Shown here piece by piece: positions 16,374-23,685 of a stretch of 34,843 nt of DNA (positions within the stretch are counted from its first letter, which is position 1; each line of letters begins with the position of its first letter). A model generated the notes under the pieces. The model searched no databases and was not told the DNA's origin. It saw only the letters and a program-made list of their open reading frames with translations. The stretch comes from a virus, in IMG/VR virus record IMGVR_UViG_3300031952_000075, positions 1 through 34,843 of that record; one strand, written 5' to 3'. Made by a program: the position numbers and the translations under genes.

Positions 16374-17811
16374 TCCGCGTCACCTCCGGCTCGAGGTGCC
16401 GTGCGTGGATCCACAGGCACCAGCGCTTTACTATCAGGTCCACGAAGCGCTTGTCTATCTCGATGCCGCGGAACAGCCTGCCGGTCCTTTGGCAACCGAT
16501 CAAGGTGCTGCCGCTGCCGGCGAACATATCCAGCACGATCTCCCCGGGCTCGGTGTTGTTCAGGATGGCGCGCTGCGCGAGTTCCACGGGTTTCTGGTTG
16601 GGATGAAGGTAGTCGGCCTTGGTGTCGGGCCTGGCCTCCCAGACGTCCGATCCCTGCAGGGTGGTGAGCAGCAGCGACTCGCCGGGCTCGAGCATCATGC
16701 TGCGGTGTTTCTTACTGCGCGGCGGATCGTGCTGCAGGTAAAGATGGTTGCCCTCCGGGTCGGCCAGCAGGATCCCCTCGGCCAGCACTGCGAACGCCTG
16801 CGCCTTCTTGCGGACGGCCACGGTCCAGGTGGTGCTCTGGGTGCGGTCCCCGGTCCACCGCGGCGTGGTTTGGCCCTTGCCGGCGTAAAAACAGGGCTCA
16901 TGCTGGTAGTGGTAGTTTCCCCGGCCCATGACGATCCAGGGCTTCAGCCAGATGATGTACTGCCGCTCCATCAGGCCGGCCGCGGTCAGGGCTCGCTCGA
17001 AGTACTTCCGGCTCACTGACGCATGCCAAATGTAGAAGGCTGCTTCGTCGAGGGTGTGCGCCACGGCCTGGCGGAATGCCGGCGCGAGTACTGTCTTCTC
17101 GAGCTCCGCGCCTCGTTTCTCGTCGTTGGAGATTCCGCCCAGATACTTGGCCTCCCCGCGGCTATCGTAGTCCACGCCGTACGGCGGATCGGTGAAAACG
17201 AGCTGCGCGCGCTCCTCGGCCAGCAGGGCCGTGTACGATGCGCGGGCCCTGTTGTCGCCGGCCAGGATGCGGTGCGGCCCCAGGCCCCACAGGTCCCCGT
17301 CCTTGGAGATCTTCGGGGCCCCGCCTGGCAGGTCGTCATCTCCTCTCTCGTCCCTGGTCGGCCGCACCGTCTCGAGGCGGATCTCCCCGGAGGGCAGCCG
17401 CAGGTCGGCGTCCAGCTTCATGCCGGCGCTGAAATCGCGGAGGCCCTCGAGGGTGAATTCCCCGTACTGGCTGGATATGCCCAGTAGCGCGTCCTTGGCA
17501 TCCTCGATGTCCTTCGCCTCGATGATATCGTAGGGTAGCCGATCGGGGACGGGGTGGCCCTGGGCCTCTAACTCCATCAGCGCGAGGGTGCGCTGGTGGC
17601 CGTCGAGGATGTAGCTGGCACCCTGCTCGTCGATCCAGACGTGATAGGGCACGTTGAATCCCTTTTTCAGGATCCGGTTCTTCAGCTTCTCGAGGTTCTT
17701 GCGGCTGATCTTCTTGAGGTGGCCTTGCAGGGCGATGAGCTGCTTGCGGGCGATCAGGCCCTTCCCGGAGCAGGTGATCCGGATGGGCGTCTTCTCAGCC
17801 TTGGTTGGCAT
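16327..17811 (-). CDS. ParB-like domain fused to DNA methyltransferase (494 aa)
   Basis: Residues about 20-130 form a ParB/Srx-like domain with ILDGHQRTLAL at 68-78. A methyltransferase follows: DPPY at 208-211 (motif IV) precedes FAGSGST at 430-436 (motif I), the order of beta-class N4-cytosine/N6-adenine enzymes, with LHPNQKP just before motif I. ATG 17811 overlaps the end of the CxxCxxCC gene. Such fusions are common next to phage terminases and are thought to modify phage DNA against host restriction. Target base and site cannot be read from sequence. Confidence 0.9.
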   Translation of the reverse strand: MPTKAEKTPIRITCSGKGLIARKQLIALQGHLKKISRKNLEKLKNRILKKGFNVPYHVWIDEQGASYILDGHQRTLALMELEAQGHPVPDRLPYDIIEAKDIEDAKDALLGISSQYGEFTLEGLRDFSAGMKLDADLRLPSGEIRLETVRPTRDERGDDDLPGGAPKISKDGDLWGLGPHRILAGDNRARASYTALLAEERAQLVFTDPPYGVDYDSRGEAKYLGGISNDEKRGAELEKTVLAPAFRQAVAHTLDEAAFYIWHASVSRKYFERALTAAGLMERQYIIWLKPWIVMGRGNYHYQHEPCFYAGKGQTTPRWTGDRTQSTTWTVAVRKKAQAFAVLAEGILLADPEGNHLYLQHDPPRSKKHRSMMLEPGESLLLTTLQGSDVWEARPDTKADYLHPNQKPVELAQRAILNNTEPGEIVLDMFAGSGSTLIGCQRTGRLFRGIEIDKRFVDLIVKRWCLWIHARHLEPEVTRNGKAFEWRRFCPEIA

Positions 17812-18163
17812 GCCGGTATAACCTCCGTTGGGTATGGCAGGCGGTGCCCCCGCGTTTGAACAGCCGGCAGGCGTCGGGCCGGGTTTCGTATATGTTGCAG
17901 TGGCCGCTGCCAGGCAGGAAGGGGCAATAGAAATTCCAGGTTGGGCTTTTTCCGTAGGTCTGCCCATCGTCTGCCCTTTTCCTGGGCATTAGTCGGTACT
18001 TGGCGGGCTCGTACTCCTCCGCCGCGAGCGCTGCCTTTATGTTCCGGCCCAGGTCCTGCGGCTTCAGCTTGAGCACCAGGTGGTGGCAGCAGGCATGGCA
18101 CGCGATGCAGGATTCGCCAATCAACCGCTGTTCCACGGCTGTTTTGCTGGGCTTTTTCACCAT
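17795..18163 (-). CDS. YkgJ-like CxxCxxCC cysteine cluster protein (122 aa)
   Basis: From the ATG at 18163 the protein shows CIACHACC (C19, C22, C25, C26), then YCPFLPGSGHCNIYETRPDA followed by CRLF. This is the zinc or iron-sulfur cluster family (YkgJ, PF03692 by memory). Members are small metal-binding proteins of mostly unknown role, present in bacteria and some phages. It overlaps both neighbours, so it belongs to the operon. An in-frame ATG at 18211 lies inside the previous gene and is less likely. Confidence 0.85.
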   Translation of the reverse strand: MVKKPSKTAVEQRLIGESCIACHACCHHLVLKLKPQDLGRNIKAALAAEEYEPAKYRLMPRKRADDGQTYGKSPTWNFYCPFLPGSGHCNIYETRPDACRLFKRGGTACHTQRRLYRHANQG

Positions 18164-18435
18164 GGCTTCCACCGGGTGATCTCGTCGACCATCTTGCTGG
18201 TGGGTTTCCAATCGTGAACCGTGATCCCCTGTGCGCTGTGGTAAACCGCGTAGGGATCCCCGCGCAGGGGCTTCACCAGATCAACATAGAAAGTCCCGCG
18301 GGCGATCGTGATCGTGATGGGGCGCTCGGTGATGGCCTTCTCCATACGGCTGCGCCTGGCTGCCTCCCACCAGTCGGGTCTGCGGGTGGTGTGCTCCTGG
18401 GAATCTGCAATCTGTTTGAGGTGTTTTTCGTCCAT
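18157..18435 (-). CDS. Unknown protein (92 aa)
   Basis: The protein (MDEKHLKQIADSQEHTTRRP...) has a helical, charged N-terminus with WWEAARRSRMEKAI and a beta-like C-terminal half (TITIARGTFYVDLVKPLRGD, then ITVHDWKPTSKMVDEITRWK). It starts just after the stop of the MazG-like gene and overlaps the next gene. No family is recognised and there is no signal or membrane segment. Confidence 0.7.
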   Translation of the reverse strand: MDEKHLKQIADSQEHTTRRPDWWEAARRSRMEKAITERPITITIARGTFYVDLVKPLRGDPYAVYHSAQGITVHDWKPTSKMVDEITRWKPW

Positions 18436-18438
18436 AGC

Positions 18439-18714
18439 TCATTCTCTCTTTCGCAACATGGCAATCAAAAAACGGATAGCCATCGCGCCGGTTTGTGCAA
18501 TTTCTTTGATCAGGTCTCCCTTGCATCCGCGGCCATAGTAGAGATCAAGAGCAGCTCTCACGGCCTCTCCGGCTTCCTCTGCCATAATGCCGGCGCCGTG
18601 TACTGGATCCACGGGCCAGCCAGGGAATTTGATTTCTGCCTTCTTGAGTTCTTCAAAGATGATATGAATCGCAGATTCGTCCGCGGCCTGATATTTCAGC
18701 TCTATTTGCTCCAT
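18439..18714 (-). CDS. MazG-like nucleotide pyrophosphohydrolase (91 aa)
   Basis: The sequence EELKKAEIKFPGWPVDPVHG, then IMAEEAGEAVRAALDLYY (EEAGE at 46-50) and EIAQTGAMAIRFL (from 71) matches the short phage MazG-like family, which keeps the EExxE metal-binding helix. Such all-alpha enzymes hydrolyse nucleoside triphosphates and may adjust dNTP pools or alarmone levels in infection. The second acidic motif is degenerate (EIAQT rather than ExxD), so activity is not certain. TAAGGAGAATCC precedes the ATG. Confidence 0.75.
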   Translation of the reverse strand: MEQIELKYQAADESAIHIIFEELKKAEIKFPGWPVDPVHGAGIMAEEAGEAVRAALDLYYGRGCKGDLIKEIAQTGAMAIRFLIAMLRKRE

Positions 18715-18723
18715 GGATTCTCC

Positions 18724-18780
18724 TTACGGTCGGCAGCGTAGCTGCCAGATGATCTTGTTCTTACCTTGCAGCTTAGACAT
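18724..18780 (-). CDS. Possible micro-ORF (18 aa)
   Basis: An ATG overlaps the end of the 133-residue gene and encodes MSKLQGKNKIIWQLRCRP before TAA at 18724. It fills the only gap between two genes, and its stop sits in the ribosome binding site of the next gene, an arrangement used for coupling. No strong ribosome binding site of its own is seen, so this is tentative. Confidence 0.3.
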   Translation of the reverse strand: MSKLQGKNKIIWQLRCRP

Positions 18781-19174
18781 GCGGCTGAACTTTCGCCTCG
18801 CCTTTGCCAGCTCCCGTTCCCAGGCTGATGGCGGCGGCTTTTTTTTCTCCATCGCTTGCTCCTCCGGATTTCTTGATAGCCCTGGCTTCTTTGTTCATCT
18901 CGTCAATCATCCGCTTGTGCCGGCGCAGAAGGATGCCGCCCAGGATCTTGCTTTGCTCGCACATGGCCTGCAGGGCGATCAGGTCGGCGAGCGTTTGGAT
19001 GATTTCCTTCCGGCTCTCGACCACGGCCGCGGCGACTTCCAGGTCCGTGGCCTTCAGCTTCTGGCGTTCCGCGTAGCCGCCCATACAGCGCTGCAGAAAG
19101 AAGGCGTCTTCGAGGCGCTTGAGCCCCACGCCGGCGCGGGTCTTCACGAACTGCTTCAGTTCCTTGGTCTTCAT
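18773..19174 (-). CDS. Unknown helical protein (133 aa)
   Basis: The protein (MKTKELKQFVKTRAGVGLKR...) is Lys/Glu/Ala-rich and almost entirely helical, with a Gly/Lys-rich tail (SGGASDGEKKAAAISLGTG). Its ATG overlaps the stop of a 20-residue micro-ORF. No domain is recognised. Lack of signal and membrane segments suggests a cytoplasmic accessory protein. Confidence 0.7.
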   Translation of the reverse strand: MKTKELKQFVKTRAGVGLKRLEDAFFLQRCMGGYAERQKLKATDLEVAAAVVESRKEIIQTLADLIALQAMCEQSKILGGILLRRHKRMIDEMNKEARAIKKSGGASDGEKKAAAISLGTGAGKGEAKVQPHV

Positions 19175-19233
19175 CGCTCCTCCTGATGGAAAGATCGCCG
19201 GCGCCGTTTGCGCAGCGCCGGCATCGTGGTCAT
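19171..19233 (-). CDS. Arginine-rich micro-ORF (20 aa)
   Basis: ATG at 19233 overlaps the stop of the upstream gene (ATGA), and its own TGA overlaps the ATG of the downstream gene in the same way. It encodes MTTMPALRKRRRRSFHQEER. GGAG lies just before the start, inside the upstream coding region. Two-sided coupling makes translation plausible, either as a functional basic peptide or as a translational bridge. Confidence 0.5.
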   Translation of the reverse strand: MTTMPALRKRRRRSFHQEER

Positions 19234-19589
19234 GTTTTCTCCGGCCAGTGCCAGGTGCCCGGCTTCAATTCTGCGTCGAACAGCACCGAGCTGCGCCAAG
19301 CGATCCCGCGATCGCATTCCTCCACGTTCGGTCCACAATACTTGTCGTTGCTCCCGTCCAGGAAAACCTGGAGGTTGCAACTTCCCCTGGGCGTGTGCCA
19401 GTTGCGCACGATGATCGCAGCGCGGTGGCCGCCGACTTCCGGCACGTAGTGAACGATGCGCCCTTCGGTGAGACCCGGCATTTCCGCGGGTTTCTGCTCC
19501 TGCATGAGCTCGGGCCCCTTCATGAATGCCCCGCTGCCGAGGGTTGCCTGTCCTTTGTTTCGTTCTGTTGGTCCATTCTGTTGGTCCAT
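19230..19589 (-). CDS. Conserved phage protein of unknown function (119 aa)
   Basis: The protein has an Asn/Gln-rich N-terminus, then GRIVHYVPEVGGHRAAIIVR, SCNLQVFLDGSND and a final GTWHWPEK. This combination is familiar from many phage genomes, where a small protein of about 80-120 residues carries the GRIVHYV and GTWHWPE signatures without a known role. GGAGAGAGGAG precedes the ATG. The first codons contain a 13-base tandem repeat (around 19565-19595). Confidence 0.8.
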   Translation of the reverse strand: MDQQNGPTERNKGQATLGSGAFMKGPELMQEQKPAEMPGLTEGRIVHYVPEVGGHRAAIIVRNWHTPRGSCNLQVFLDGSNDKYCGPNVEECDRGIAWRSSVLFDAELKPGTWHWPEKT

Positions 19590-19732
19590 TCTGTTTCTCC
19601 TCTCTCCTTCGTGATGATTTATGAAAAGCCGACGCCGGTTGCGGCCAGCGCCGGCCCGGGCCCAGCCTCTTTGCGGGCCCTTGGTCCTTCGCGGGTTTTA
19701 CTTCATCGGCGCCCCCTTCTCCCCTCCTGCGT

Positions 19733-19912
19733 TCAGGTGAGCCACCTTGCTACCTGGTCCCTCAACCCCCGGATCTTGGCCTGCAGTCCTCGGCAAAGGG
19801 CTGCCTCCATTTCCAGGCGGTAGATGAGCCAGCCTTTGTCTCCGTCAGGATTCCCTTGCTCGTCGTGGCGGGCTTTGATCAGCTCCAAGCGTTTTAGTTG
19901 GGCAGCGTTCAT
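19733..19912 (-). CDS. Small helical protein (59 aa)
   Basis: ATG 19912 is preferred over 19951 because AGGAGA is placed correctly before it. The sequence MNAAQLKRLELIKARHDEQG continues as a charged helix with Trp-containing ends. No family is recognised. About 140 bases downstream, up to 19590, hold no convincing gene. Confidence 0.6.
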   Translation of the reverse strand: MNAAQLKRLELIKARHDEQGNPDGDKGWLIYRLEMEAALCRGLQAKIRGLRDQVARWLT

Positions 19913-19963
19913 GGTCTTTCTCCTGGTAGTGGAAATCTGCAGAACCGCCATTCGCCCACGGTC

Positions 19964-20194
19964 TTACTCCTTTTCCTCGTCCTCGAAATATTGGTCGAGG
20001 ATTGCGGCCTTGCCATACTCCAGCAGGCCCAGGGCCGTGATGGCGTCGAGGTTCGTCCAGTGGGTCTGATTGGTCTTGTTCTTCATTCGCACGACCATCA
20101 CGCAGTTATCGATCTCGTTGGCGATGTAAAGCGCCTCGGACAGCAGCTCCTGCGGCGACGTCGGGCGGCCGTCTGGCTTATCGCTAAATGGCAT
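19964..20194 (-). CDS. Unknown small protein (76 aa)
   Basis: ATG 20194 follows GGAGG at six bases; an ATG at 20212 is possible but has no such site. The protein (MPFSDKPDGRPTSPQELLSE, then ALYIANEIDNCVMVVRMKN) is acidic at its end (YFEDEEKE). It overlaps the end of the previous gene by 11 bases. Function is not recognised. Confidence 0.65.
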   Translation of the reverse strand: MPFSDKPDGRPTSPQELLSEALYIANEIDNCVMVVRMKNKTNQTHWTNLDAITALGLLEYGKAAILDQYFEDEEKE

Positions 20195-20468
20195 CGATCG
20201 GCCTCCATGCATCGCATACGTTTCGCCCCCGGATGTCTGTCGCCGATGAGGCGCCGAGGCCTACCAGGCGGCATTTGTAGTAGCGGCCCAGATGCCGGAA
20301 CATCTCGGCGCAGGTCTTGCGGCAGATCTTCCGGTCGAAGCTCCGGCGATAGTGGTACTTGCCCAGGGCCCGCTGGATCCGGGTCCTGGGGATGGGCAGC
20401 AGGTCGGCCTCGTAGACGAAGGAGCCGAAAAGGTCCTGGCCTACAATCGCGCCGCGGTCGATGTTCAT
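20184..20468 (-). CDS. Unknown basic protein (94 aa)
   Basis: The ATG overlaps the stop of the upstream gene (ATGA at 20465-20468). The protein contains IPRTRIQRALGKYHYRRSFD and then RKICRKTCAEMFRHLGRYYK, a Cys/Arg/Tyr-rich basic region, and further Cys residues that could bind metal. No known domain is recognised. Operon position next to the envelope-like gene does not define its role. Confidence 0.65.
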   Translation of the reverse strand: MNIDRGAIVGQDLFGSFVYEADLLPIPRTRIQRALGKYHYRRSFDRKICRKTCAEMFRHLGRYYKCRLVGLGASSATDIRGRNVCDAWRPIDAI

Positions 20469-20887
20469 TGTCCCCTGTTCCGCCCCGCCGGCCTTCCGCG
20501 GATTTTCGCCTCGTAACGCAGCGAGATCGTGTCGCCGCCCCCCAACAAGAAGCCCACGTCAGGCCGGTCTTCGCTCTGGAGTGGATGAATACAGAGATGC
20601 TGCCAGCGCACCGTGAATCCGTACTTGCTGGCCTGGAAGAAGAAAACGAAACGGGCGTCGTAGGGGGCATACTGCCAGCCCAGCGTGTCGGCAAAGAATA
20701 TCTGAGCCGATCCGCCCACCTGCAGGAAATCGAACAGCTCCCCGGCGGCCTCCAGCGTGACGTAGGGAGATTCGATCTGGTAGCCGGCCTGCAGGCTTCC
20801 GCCGTCCCAGCCGGGCGCCGTGAACATCAATTCGCTCTGCGCGTGAAAGCCCGCCTCCAGGGCGAAGATGAAAGCCAGCCAGCTCAT
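20465..20887 (-). CDS. Possible envelope-associated beta-rich protein (140 aa)
   Basis: The protein starts MSWLAFIFALEAGFHAQSEL, a short hydrophobic N-terminus without the basic residues of a classical signal peptide. Most of the rest alternates polar and hydrophobic/aromatic residues (SPYVTLEAAGELFDFLQVGG, AQIFFADTLGWQYAPYDARF, VFFFQASKYGFTVRWQH), as in small outer-membrane barrels or lipocalin-like beta proteins. Its ATG overlaps the ParB-like stop. The first 23 residues recur in a 31-residue ORF at 34402-34497. A role in superinfection exclusion is conceivable but unproven. Confidence 0.75.
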   Translation of the reverse strand: MSWLAFIFALEAGFHAQSELMFTAPGWDGGSLQAGYQIESPYVTLEAAGELFDFLQVGGSAQIFFADTLGWQYAPYDARFVFFFQASKYGFTVRWQHLCIHPLQSEDRPDVGFLLGGGDTISLRYEAKIRGRPAGRNRGQ

Positions 20888-22503
20888 GGGGAGGCCTCCG
20901 CCTTCTTTGCCTGCGGCTTCTTCGCCGGCGCCCTCTTCTTGGCCTTCGGCTTGCCCGCCTTCTTGGCGCGCTCCTCCCTCGCCTTGGCTTTCTCGGTGAA
21001 CTCCTTCCGGACCTGCGCCGCGATCGCGTCGATGTCCAGCTTGTAGATCGCGGCTACCTCCTTCATCCGCCGACATTCGGTGCCGTGCCAGCCAGGCCCG
21101 ATCAGGTCCTGGGCCAGGGTGACGGTCAGCATGAACTGGAGTAGCTCGTCGCTTTCGTACTTGGCGATCCGTGTCCTGCCCATGCGCTCCCAGGGGTAGC
21201 CGTATTCCCCCGACTGCCTGGGCAATTCCTTCCAGCCCATCGCCTGGCAGTAGGCCCCTTGAATATCGCTCAGGGTCCGCTGCCATAAGTTCTGCGCAAT
21301 CATGCGCAGCAGCTCGGCCGACATCGCCTTGAATACCTTCTTGGTCTCGAGCACCCGGATCACCGCGTCCCAGGTCCTCTCCCGGATGGCCACCTGGATC
21401 TTCGCCTCGAGGAGTTGTTTCTTGCGGGCGGTCTTCTCCGCGGCGGTGGGCTCGGAGCGGCCATAGCGGTTTTGCTTGCGCTCCCGGCCGTAGGTCAGCC
21501 GGCCCGGGTTGTCGCCGGCGACTACCAGCGCCGGCACCGCGTCCTCGTCGCTCTTCTTGCATTCCTCCCAGGCGGAGGATTCTTTTACGCCGGCTTTCTT
21601 TAGCCGCTGTTGCTCCTTCCAGTCCAGGCCATAAGCTCCCCGGTCCAGGACCTCGAGGTGCTTCTGGCCCTTGAGCTCCTGCCGGCGCCGCTGCACCAGG
21701 GCCTCCAGCTTGCCGTGGAAGCAGGGCGGGTCTGTGCAGTAGTCCTTCTTGCCGCCGTTGCAGACGTCTGCAAAAAGCGCCGGCTGGTAGCCGGTGCGCT
21801 TCGGGCAGGTGGTGCAGGGCCCGGCCTTCGGGTCCAGCTCCGCGTCGTCTCTCTTGAAGGCTGCCCTGCTCAGCTCCAGCAGGATGTGCTGGCGGATGTA
21901 GACGTCGATCTCGCGCACCGAGATCTCCTCGCCCCGCTGGAACAGGAAGCAGCCGAGGATCTCCTTCTGCTGGGCCGGTTGCAGGCGGGCGATCAGGATG
22001 GCGTGGCCAGCCTGGATCTTGCCTTCCTCGAGCTGCTTCTTCGCGGGCGGGATCAAGTCCTGCAGCTTGAGGCGTTGGTAAATGTAACTCGGGCTGCGGC
22101 CTACCTCCTTCGCCAGGAGTTCCACATCGTAGTCGCCTTTGGCGATCAAGCGGGCGTAGCCCTCCGCCTCGTCCAGGGGATGGATGTCCTCGCGTTGCAG
22201 ATTTTCGATGGTCGCGATCTTCATCAGCGTGGCGTCATCGATCTCGCGCACCACGCAGGGAAGGGTGGCCAGGCCGGCCAGGCGGGCGGCCTTCCAGCGG
22301 CGCTCGCCGGCGACCAGCTCGTTGGGCTCATCGGCGTGGGGGTTGACGGGGTTCAGTCGCACCAGCGCGGGATGAAGGACGCCGACTATCCTGATTGATT
22401 CGGCCAGCTCCTGCAGCTTGGCCTGGTTGAATCCGCCGTGCTTCCGGTTCCATGGGTTGGGCCGGATCTGCCCCAGGGGGATCTGCTCCACTTTCTCGTT
22501 CAT
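20884..22503 (-). CDS. ParB/RepB/Spo0J-like protein (539 aa)
   Basis: The ParB N-terminal domain is clear: LGQIRPNPWNRK, then VAGERRWKAARLAG (GERR at 66-69, the nucleotide-binding arginine motif) and ENLQREDIHPLDEAEGYARL from 100. An HTH follows at about 126-146 (LLAKEVGRSPSYIYQRLKL). Residues about 225-265 hold a Cys cluster (CTTCPKRTG, then CNGGKKDYCTDPPCF) seen in several mobile-element ParB homologues. The tail is Lys/Ala-rich and histone-like. It abuts the replication initiator, so it may act at or near the origin. True partition is doubtful because an integrase is present. Confidence 0.88.
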   Translation of the reverse strand: MNEKVEQIPLGQIRPNPWNRKHGGFNQAKLQELAESIRIVGVLHPALVRLNPVNPHADEPNELVAGERRWKAARLAGLATLPCVVREIDDATLMKIATIENLQREDIHPLDEAEGYARLIAKGDYDVELLAKEVGRSPSYIYQRLKLQDLIPPAKKQLEEGKIQAGHAILIARLQPAQQKEILGCFLFQRGEEISVREIDVYIRQHILLELSRAAFKRDDAELDPKAGPCTTCPKRTGYQPALFADVCNGGKKDYCTDPPCFHGKLEALVQRRRQELKGQKHLEVLDRGAYGLDWKEQQRLKKAGVKESSAWEECKKSDEDAVPALVVAGDNPGRLTYGRERKQNRYGRSEPTAAEKTARKKQLLEAKIQVAIRERTWDAVIRVLETKKVFKAMSAELLRMIAQNLWQRTLSDIQGAYCQAMGWKELPRQSGEYGYPWERMGRTRIAKYESDELLQFMLTVTLAQDLIGPGWHGTECRRMKEVAAIYKLDIDAIAAQVRKEFTEKAKAREERAKKAGKPKAKKRAPAKKPQAKKAEASP

Positions 22504-23087
22504 GCTTTCTTCTCCTCTCTCGCTTCGATTTGGGCGACGATGGCGTCCCCTCCGGGTAGCGCCCGAAGTACGGAACGCAGGCCGTGAATCGCGGCCTGCC
22601 TGTCTCCTCTGCTCTCTTGGCCGGGGGAGGGAGACGCAATCTCTTTAAGTAATTCTGAAGATGTATCTCGTTCGGGTTCCGACGCGGAACTACCCCAGTT
22701 CCGACGCGGAACTACCCCAGTTCCGACGCGGAACTGGTTACCTGGGAGACCAGTTCCACTGCGGAACTGGTTGTGGATAACTTTTTCTTCCTCCGGGCCT
22801 ACAGTGTAGAGGTTCACCAGGCCTGAGCGGCGCTCCAGCGTCAGGTAGTGCAGGGCCTTCAGGTCGATGATCCCCTTGGTGATCGCCTGACGGCGAATCT
22901 TCAACCGGCGCTGCATGAGGTTGATGCTTGGGAAGGCCACGCCCGTATTGTAGTTGGCATGCCGGCAGAGGATCACGTACACCAGCAGGGCGGTGGCGGT
23001 GACTCGCTCGTCGTCGATGACCACGTGGTCGACCGCGGCGAAGGGCAGACCGCGGCGCTTGAGGATGGCTTCGGTCTTCGCCTTCAT
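22500..23087 (-). CDS. Replication initiator, winged-helix type (195 aa)
   Basis: From ATG 23087 (overlapping the upstream stop) the protein has a helix-turn-helix N-terminal domain: VTATALLVYVILCRHANYNT, FPSINLMQRRLKIRRQAITK, then LHYLTLERRSGLVNLYTV. This is the plasmid/phage initiator type seen in lambda O-like proteins. The middle of the gene (22675-22780) carries iterons and a DnaA box, so the protein probably binds its own coding sequence and recruits the host helicase. The C-terminal part is short, charged and unlike the N-terminal domain. Confidence 0.8.
   Translation of the reverse strand: MKAKTEAILKRRGLPFAAVDHVVIDDERVTATALLVYVILCRHANYNTGVAFPSINLMQRRLKIRRQAITKGIIDLKALHYLTLERRSGLVNLYTVGPEEEKVIHNQFRSGTGLPGNQFRVGTGVVPRRNWGSSASEPERDTSSELLKEIASPSPGQESRGDRQAAIHGLRSVLRALPGGDAIVAQIEAREEKKA
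22640..22790. other. Replication origin: four dyad iterons, DnaA box, AT-rich flank
   Basis: Four copies of a dyad AGTTCC-N5-GGAACT lie at 22675-22691, 22697-22713, 22719-22735 and 22752-22768 (the first begins with G, the fourth has a variant centre). Spacing is 22, 22 and 33 bases, i.e. two, two and three helical turns. A perfect DnaA box (TTATCCACA on the minus strand) is at 22772-22780, and AT-rich patches flank the array (22641-22665 and 22778-22789). The layout matches the lambda origin inside gene O. Confidence 0.85.
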
Positions 23088-23416
23088 CCGGTCCTCCGCG
23101 CGGTAACCCTGCCCATCGGTGTTTCCGGGTAGACGAGTGCTACATGCTCGGGCTTCTGTAGTCCCTTGTGGACTGCGGCGATCTGGCCCCGGGCTTCCGC
23201 CAGCTCCTCGAGCAGCTCCTTCTCCCGCTTGGCCGCGCGGGCCTTCTCGCGCAGAAGCTGATGGATGGTGTCCCGGGCCTTGTCGGGTGCATACCGCATC
23301 CAGGCCACGTGGTAAAAATGCTTGGTAAGCTGCCAGACCATCAGGGCGATGATCACGCTCTCGGCCTGAAAGGCCAGCCCGGCCCATGGGACCTGCTGGA
23401 TCTGCTGCCAGATCAT
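23084..23416 (-). CDS. Single-pass membrane coiled-coil protein (110 aa)
   Basis: ATG 23416 overlaps the upstream stop (ATGA). An N-terminal hydrophobic segment (about residues 8-30, VPWAGLAFQAESVIIALMVW) is followed by a basic coiled coil (REKARAAKREKELLEELAEA) and a Pro/Arg tail. It overlaps the initiator gene by four bases. Its place ahead of the origin suggests a possible membrane anchor for replication, but that is speculation. Confidence 0.7.
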   Translation of the reverse strand: MIWQQIQQVPWAGLAFQAESVIIALMVWQLTKHFYHVAWMRYAPDKARDTIHQLLREKARAAKREKELLEELAEARGQIAAVHKGLQKPEHVALVYPETPMGRVTARRTG

Positions 23417-23685
23417 TTCGCTTCCTCCTCCTCCTCGAATCGCAGGACGCGGTTGGCGACGGCATCCGGACTGATCTGCCGGCCCGTCTTGTCGGTGAGA
23501 AACTCGGCGAGTGTCTTCCAGTTGGCGCCGGAAACCCGGGCCTTGGCCGCGGCCGACAGCAGCTTGTGGTTCCAGGGGAAGGAGCGCTTCCGCTTCTCCC
23601 CGGCGGTCTTGTCCCCGCCGATGCCGCTGTGGGTGGCGGGGGCATCGCTGATCCGGATCCATGCGGGCACGCCCGGGTAACTCAT
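23413..23685 (-). CDS. Small possible DNA-binding protein (90 aa)
   Basis: ATG 23685 overlaps the stop of the upstream gene. The C-terminal half (SAAAKARVSGANWKTLAEFL, then TDKTGRQISPDAVANRVLRF) looks like a helix-turn-helix arrangement and ends with a run of five glutamates. No named family is recognised. It lies in the recombination/replication operon, where small regulators or SSB-accessory proteins are common. Confidence 0.65.
   Translation of the reverse strand: MSYPGVPAWIRISDAPATHSGIGGDKTAGEKRKRSFPWNHKLLSAAAKARVSGANWKTLAEFLTDKTGRQISPDAVANRVLRFEEEEEAK

Noticed and set aside
22675-22735. Three regularly spaced repeats as a CRISPR-like array
   Set aside because: The units abut with only 5 bases between dyads and lie inside an initiator gene next to a DnaA box; iterons explain them fully.
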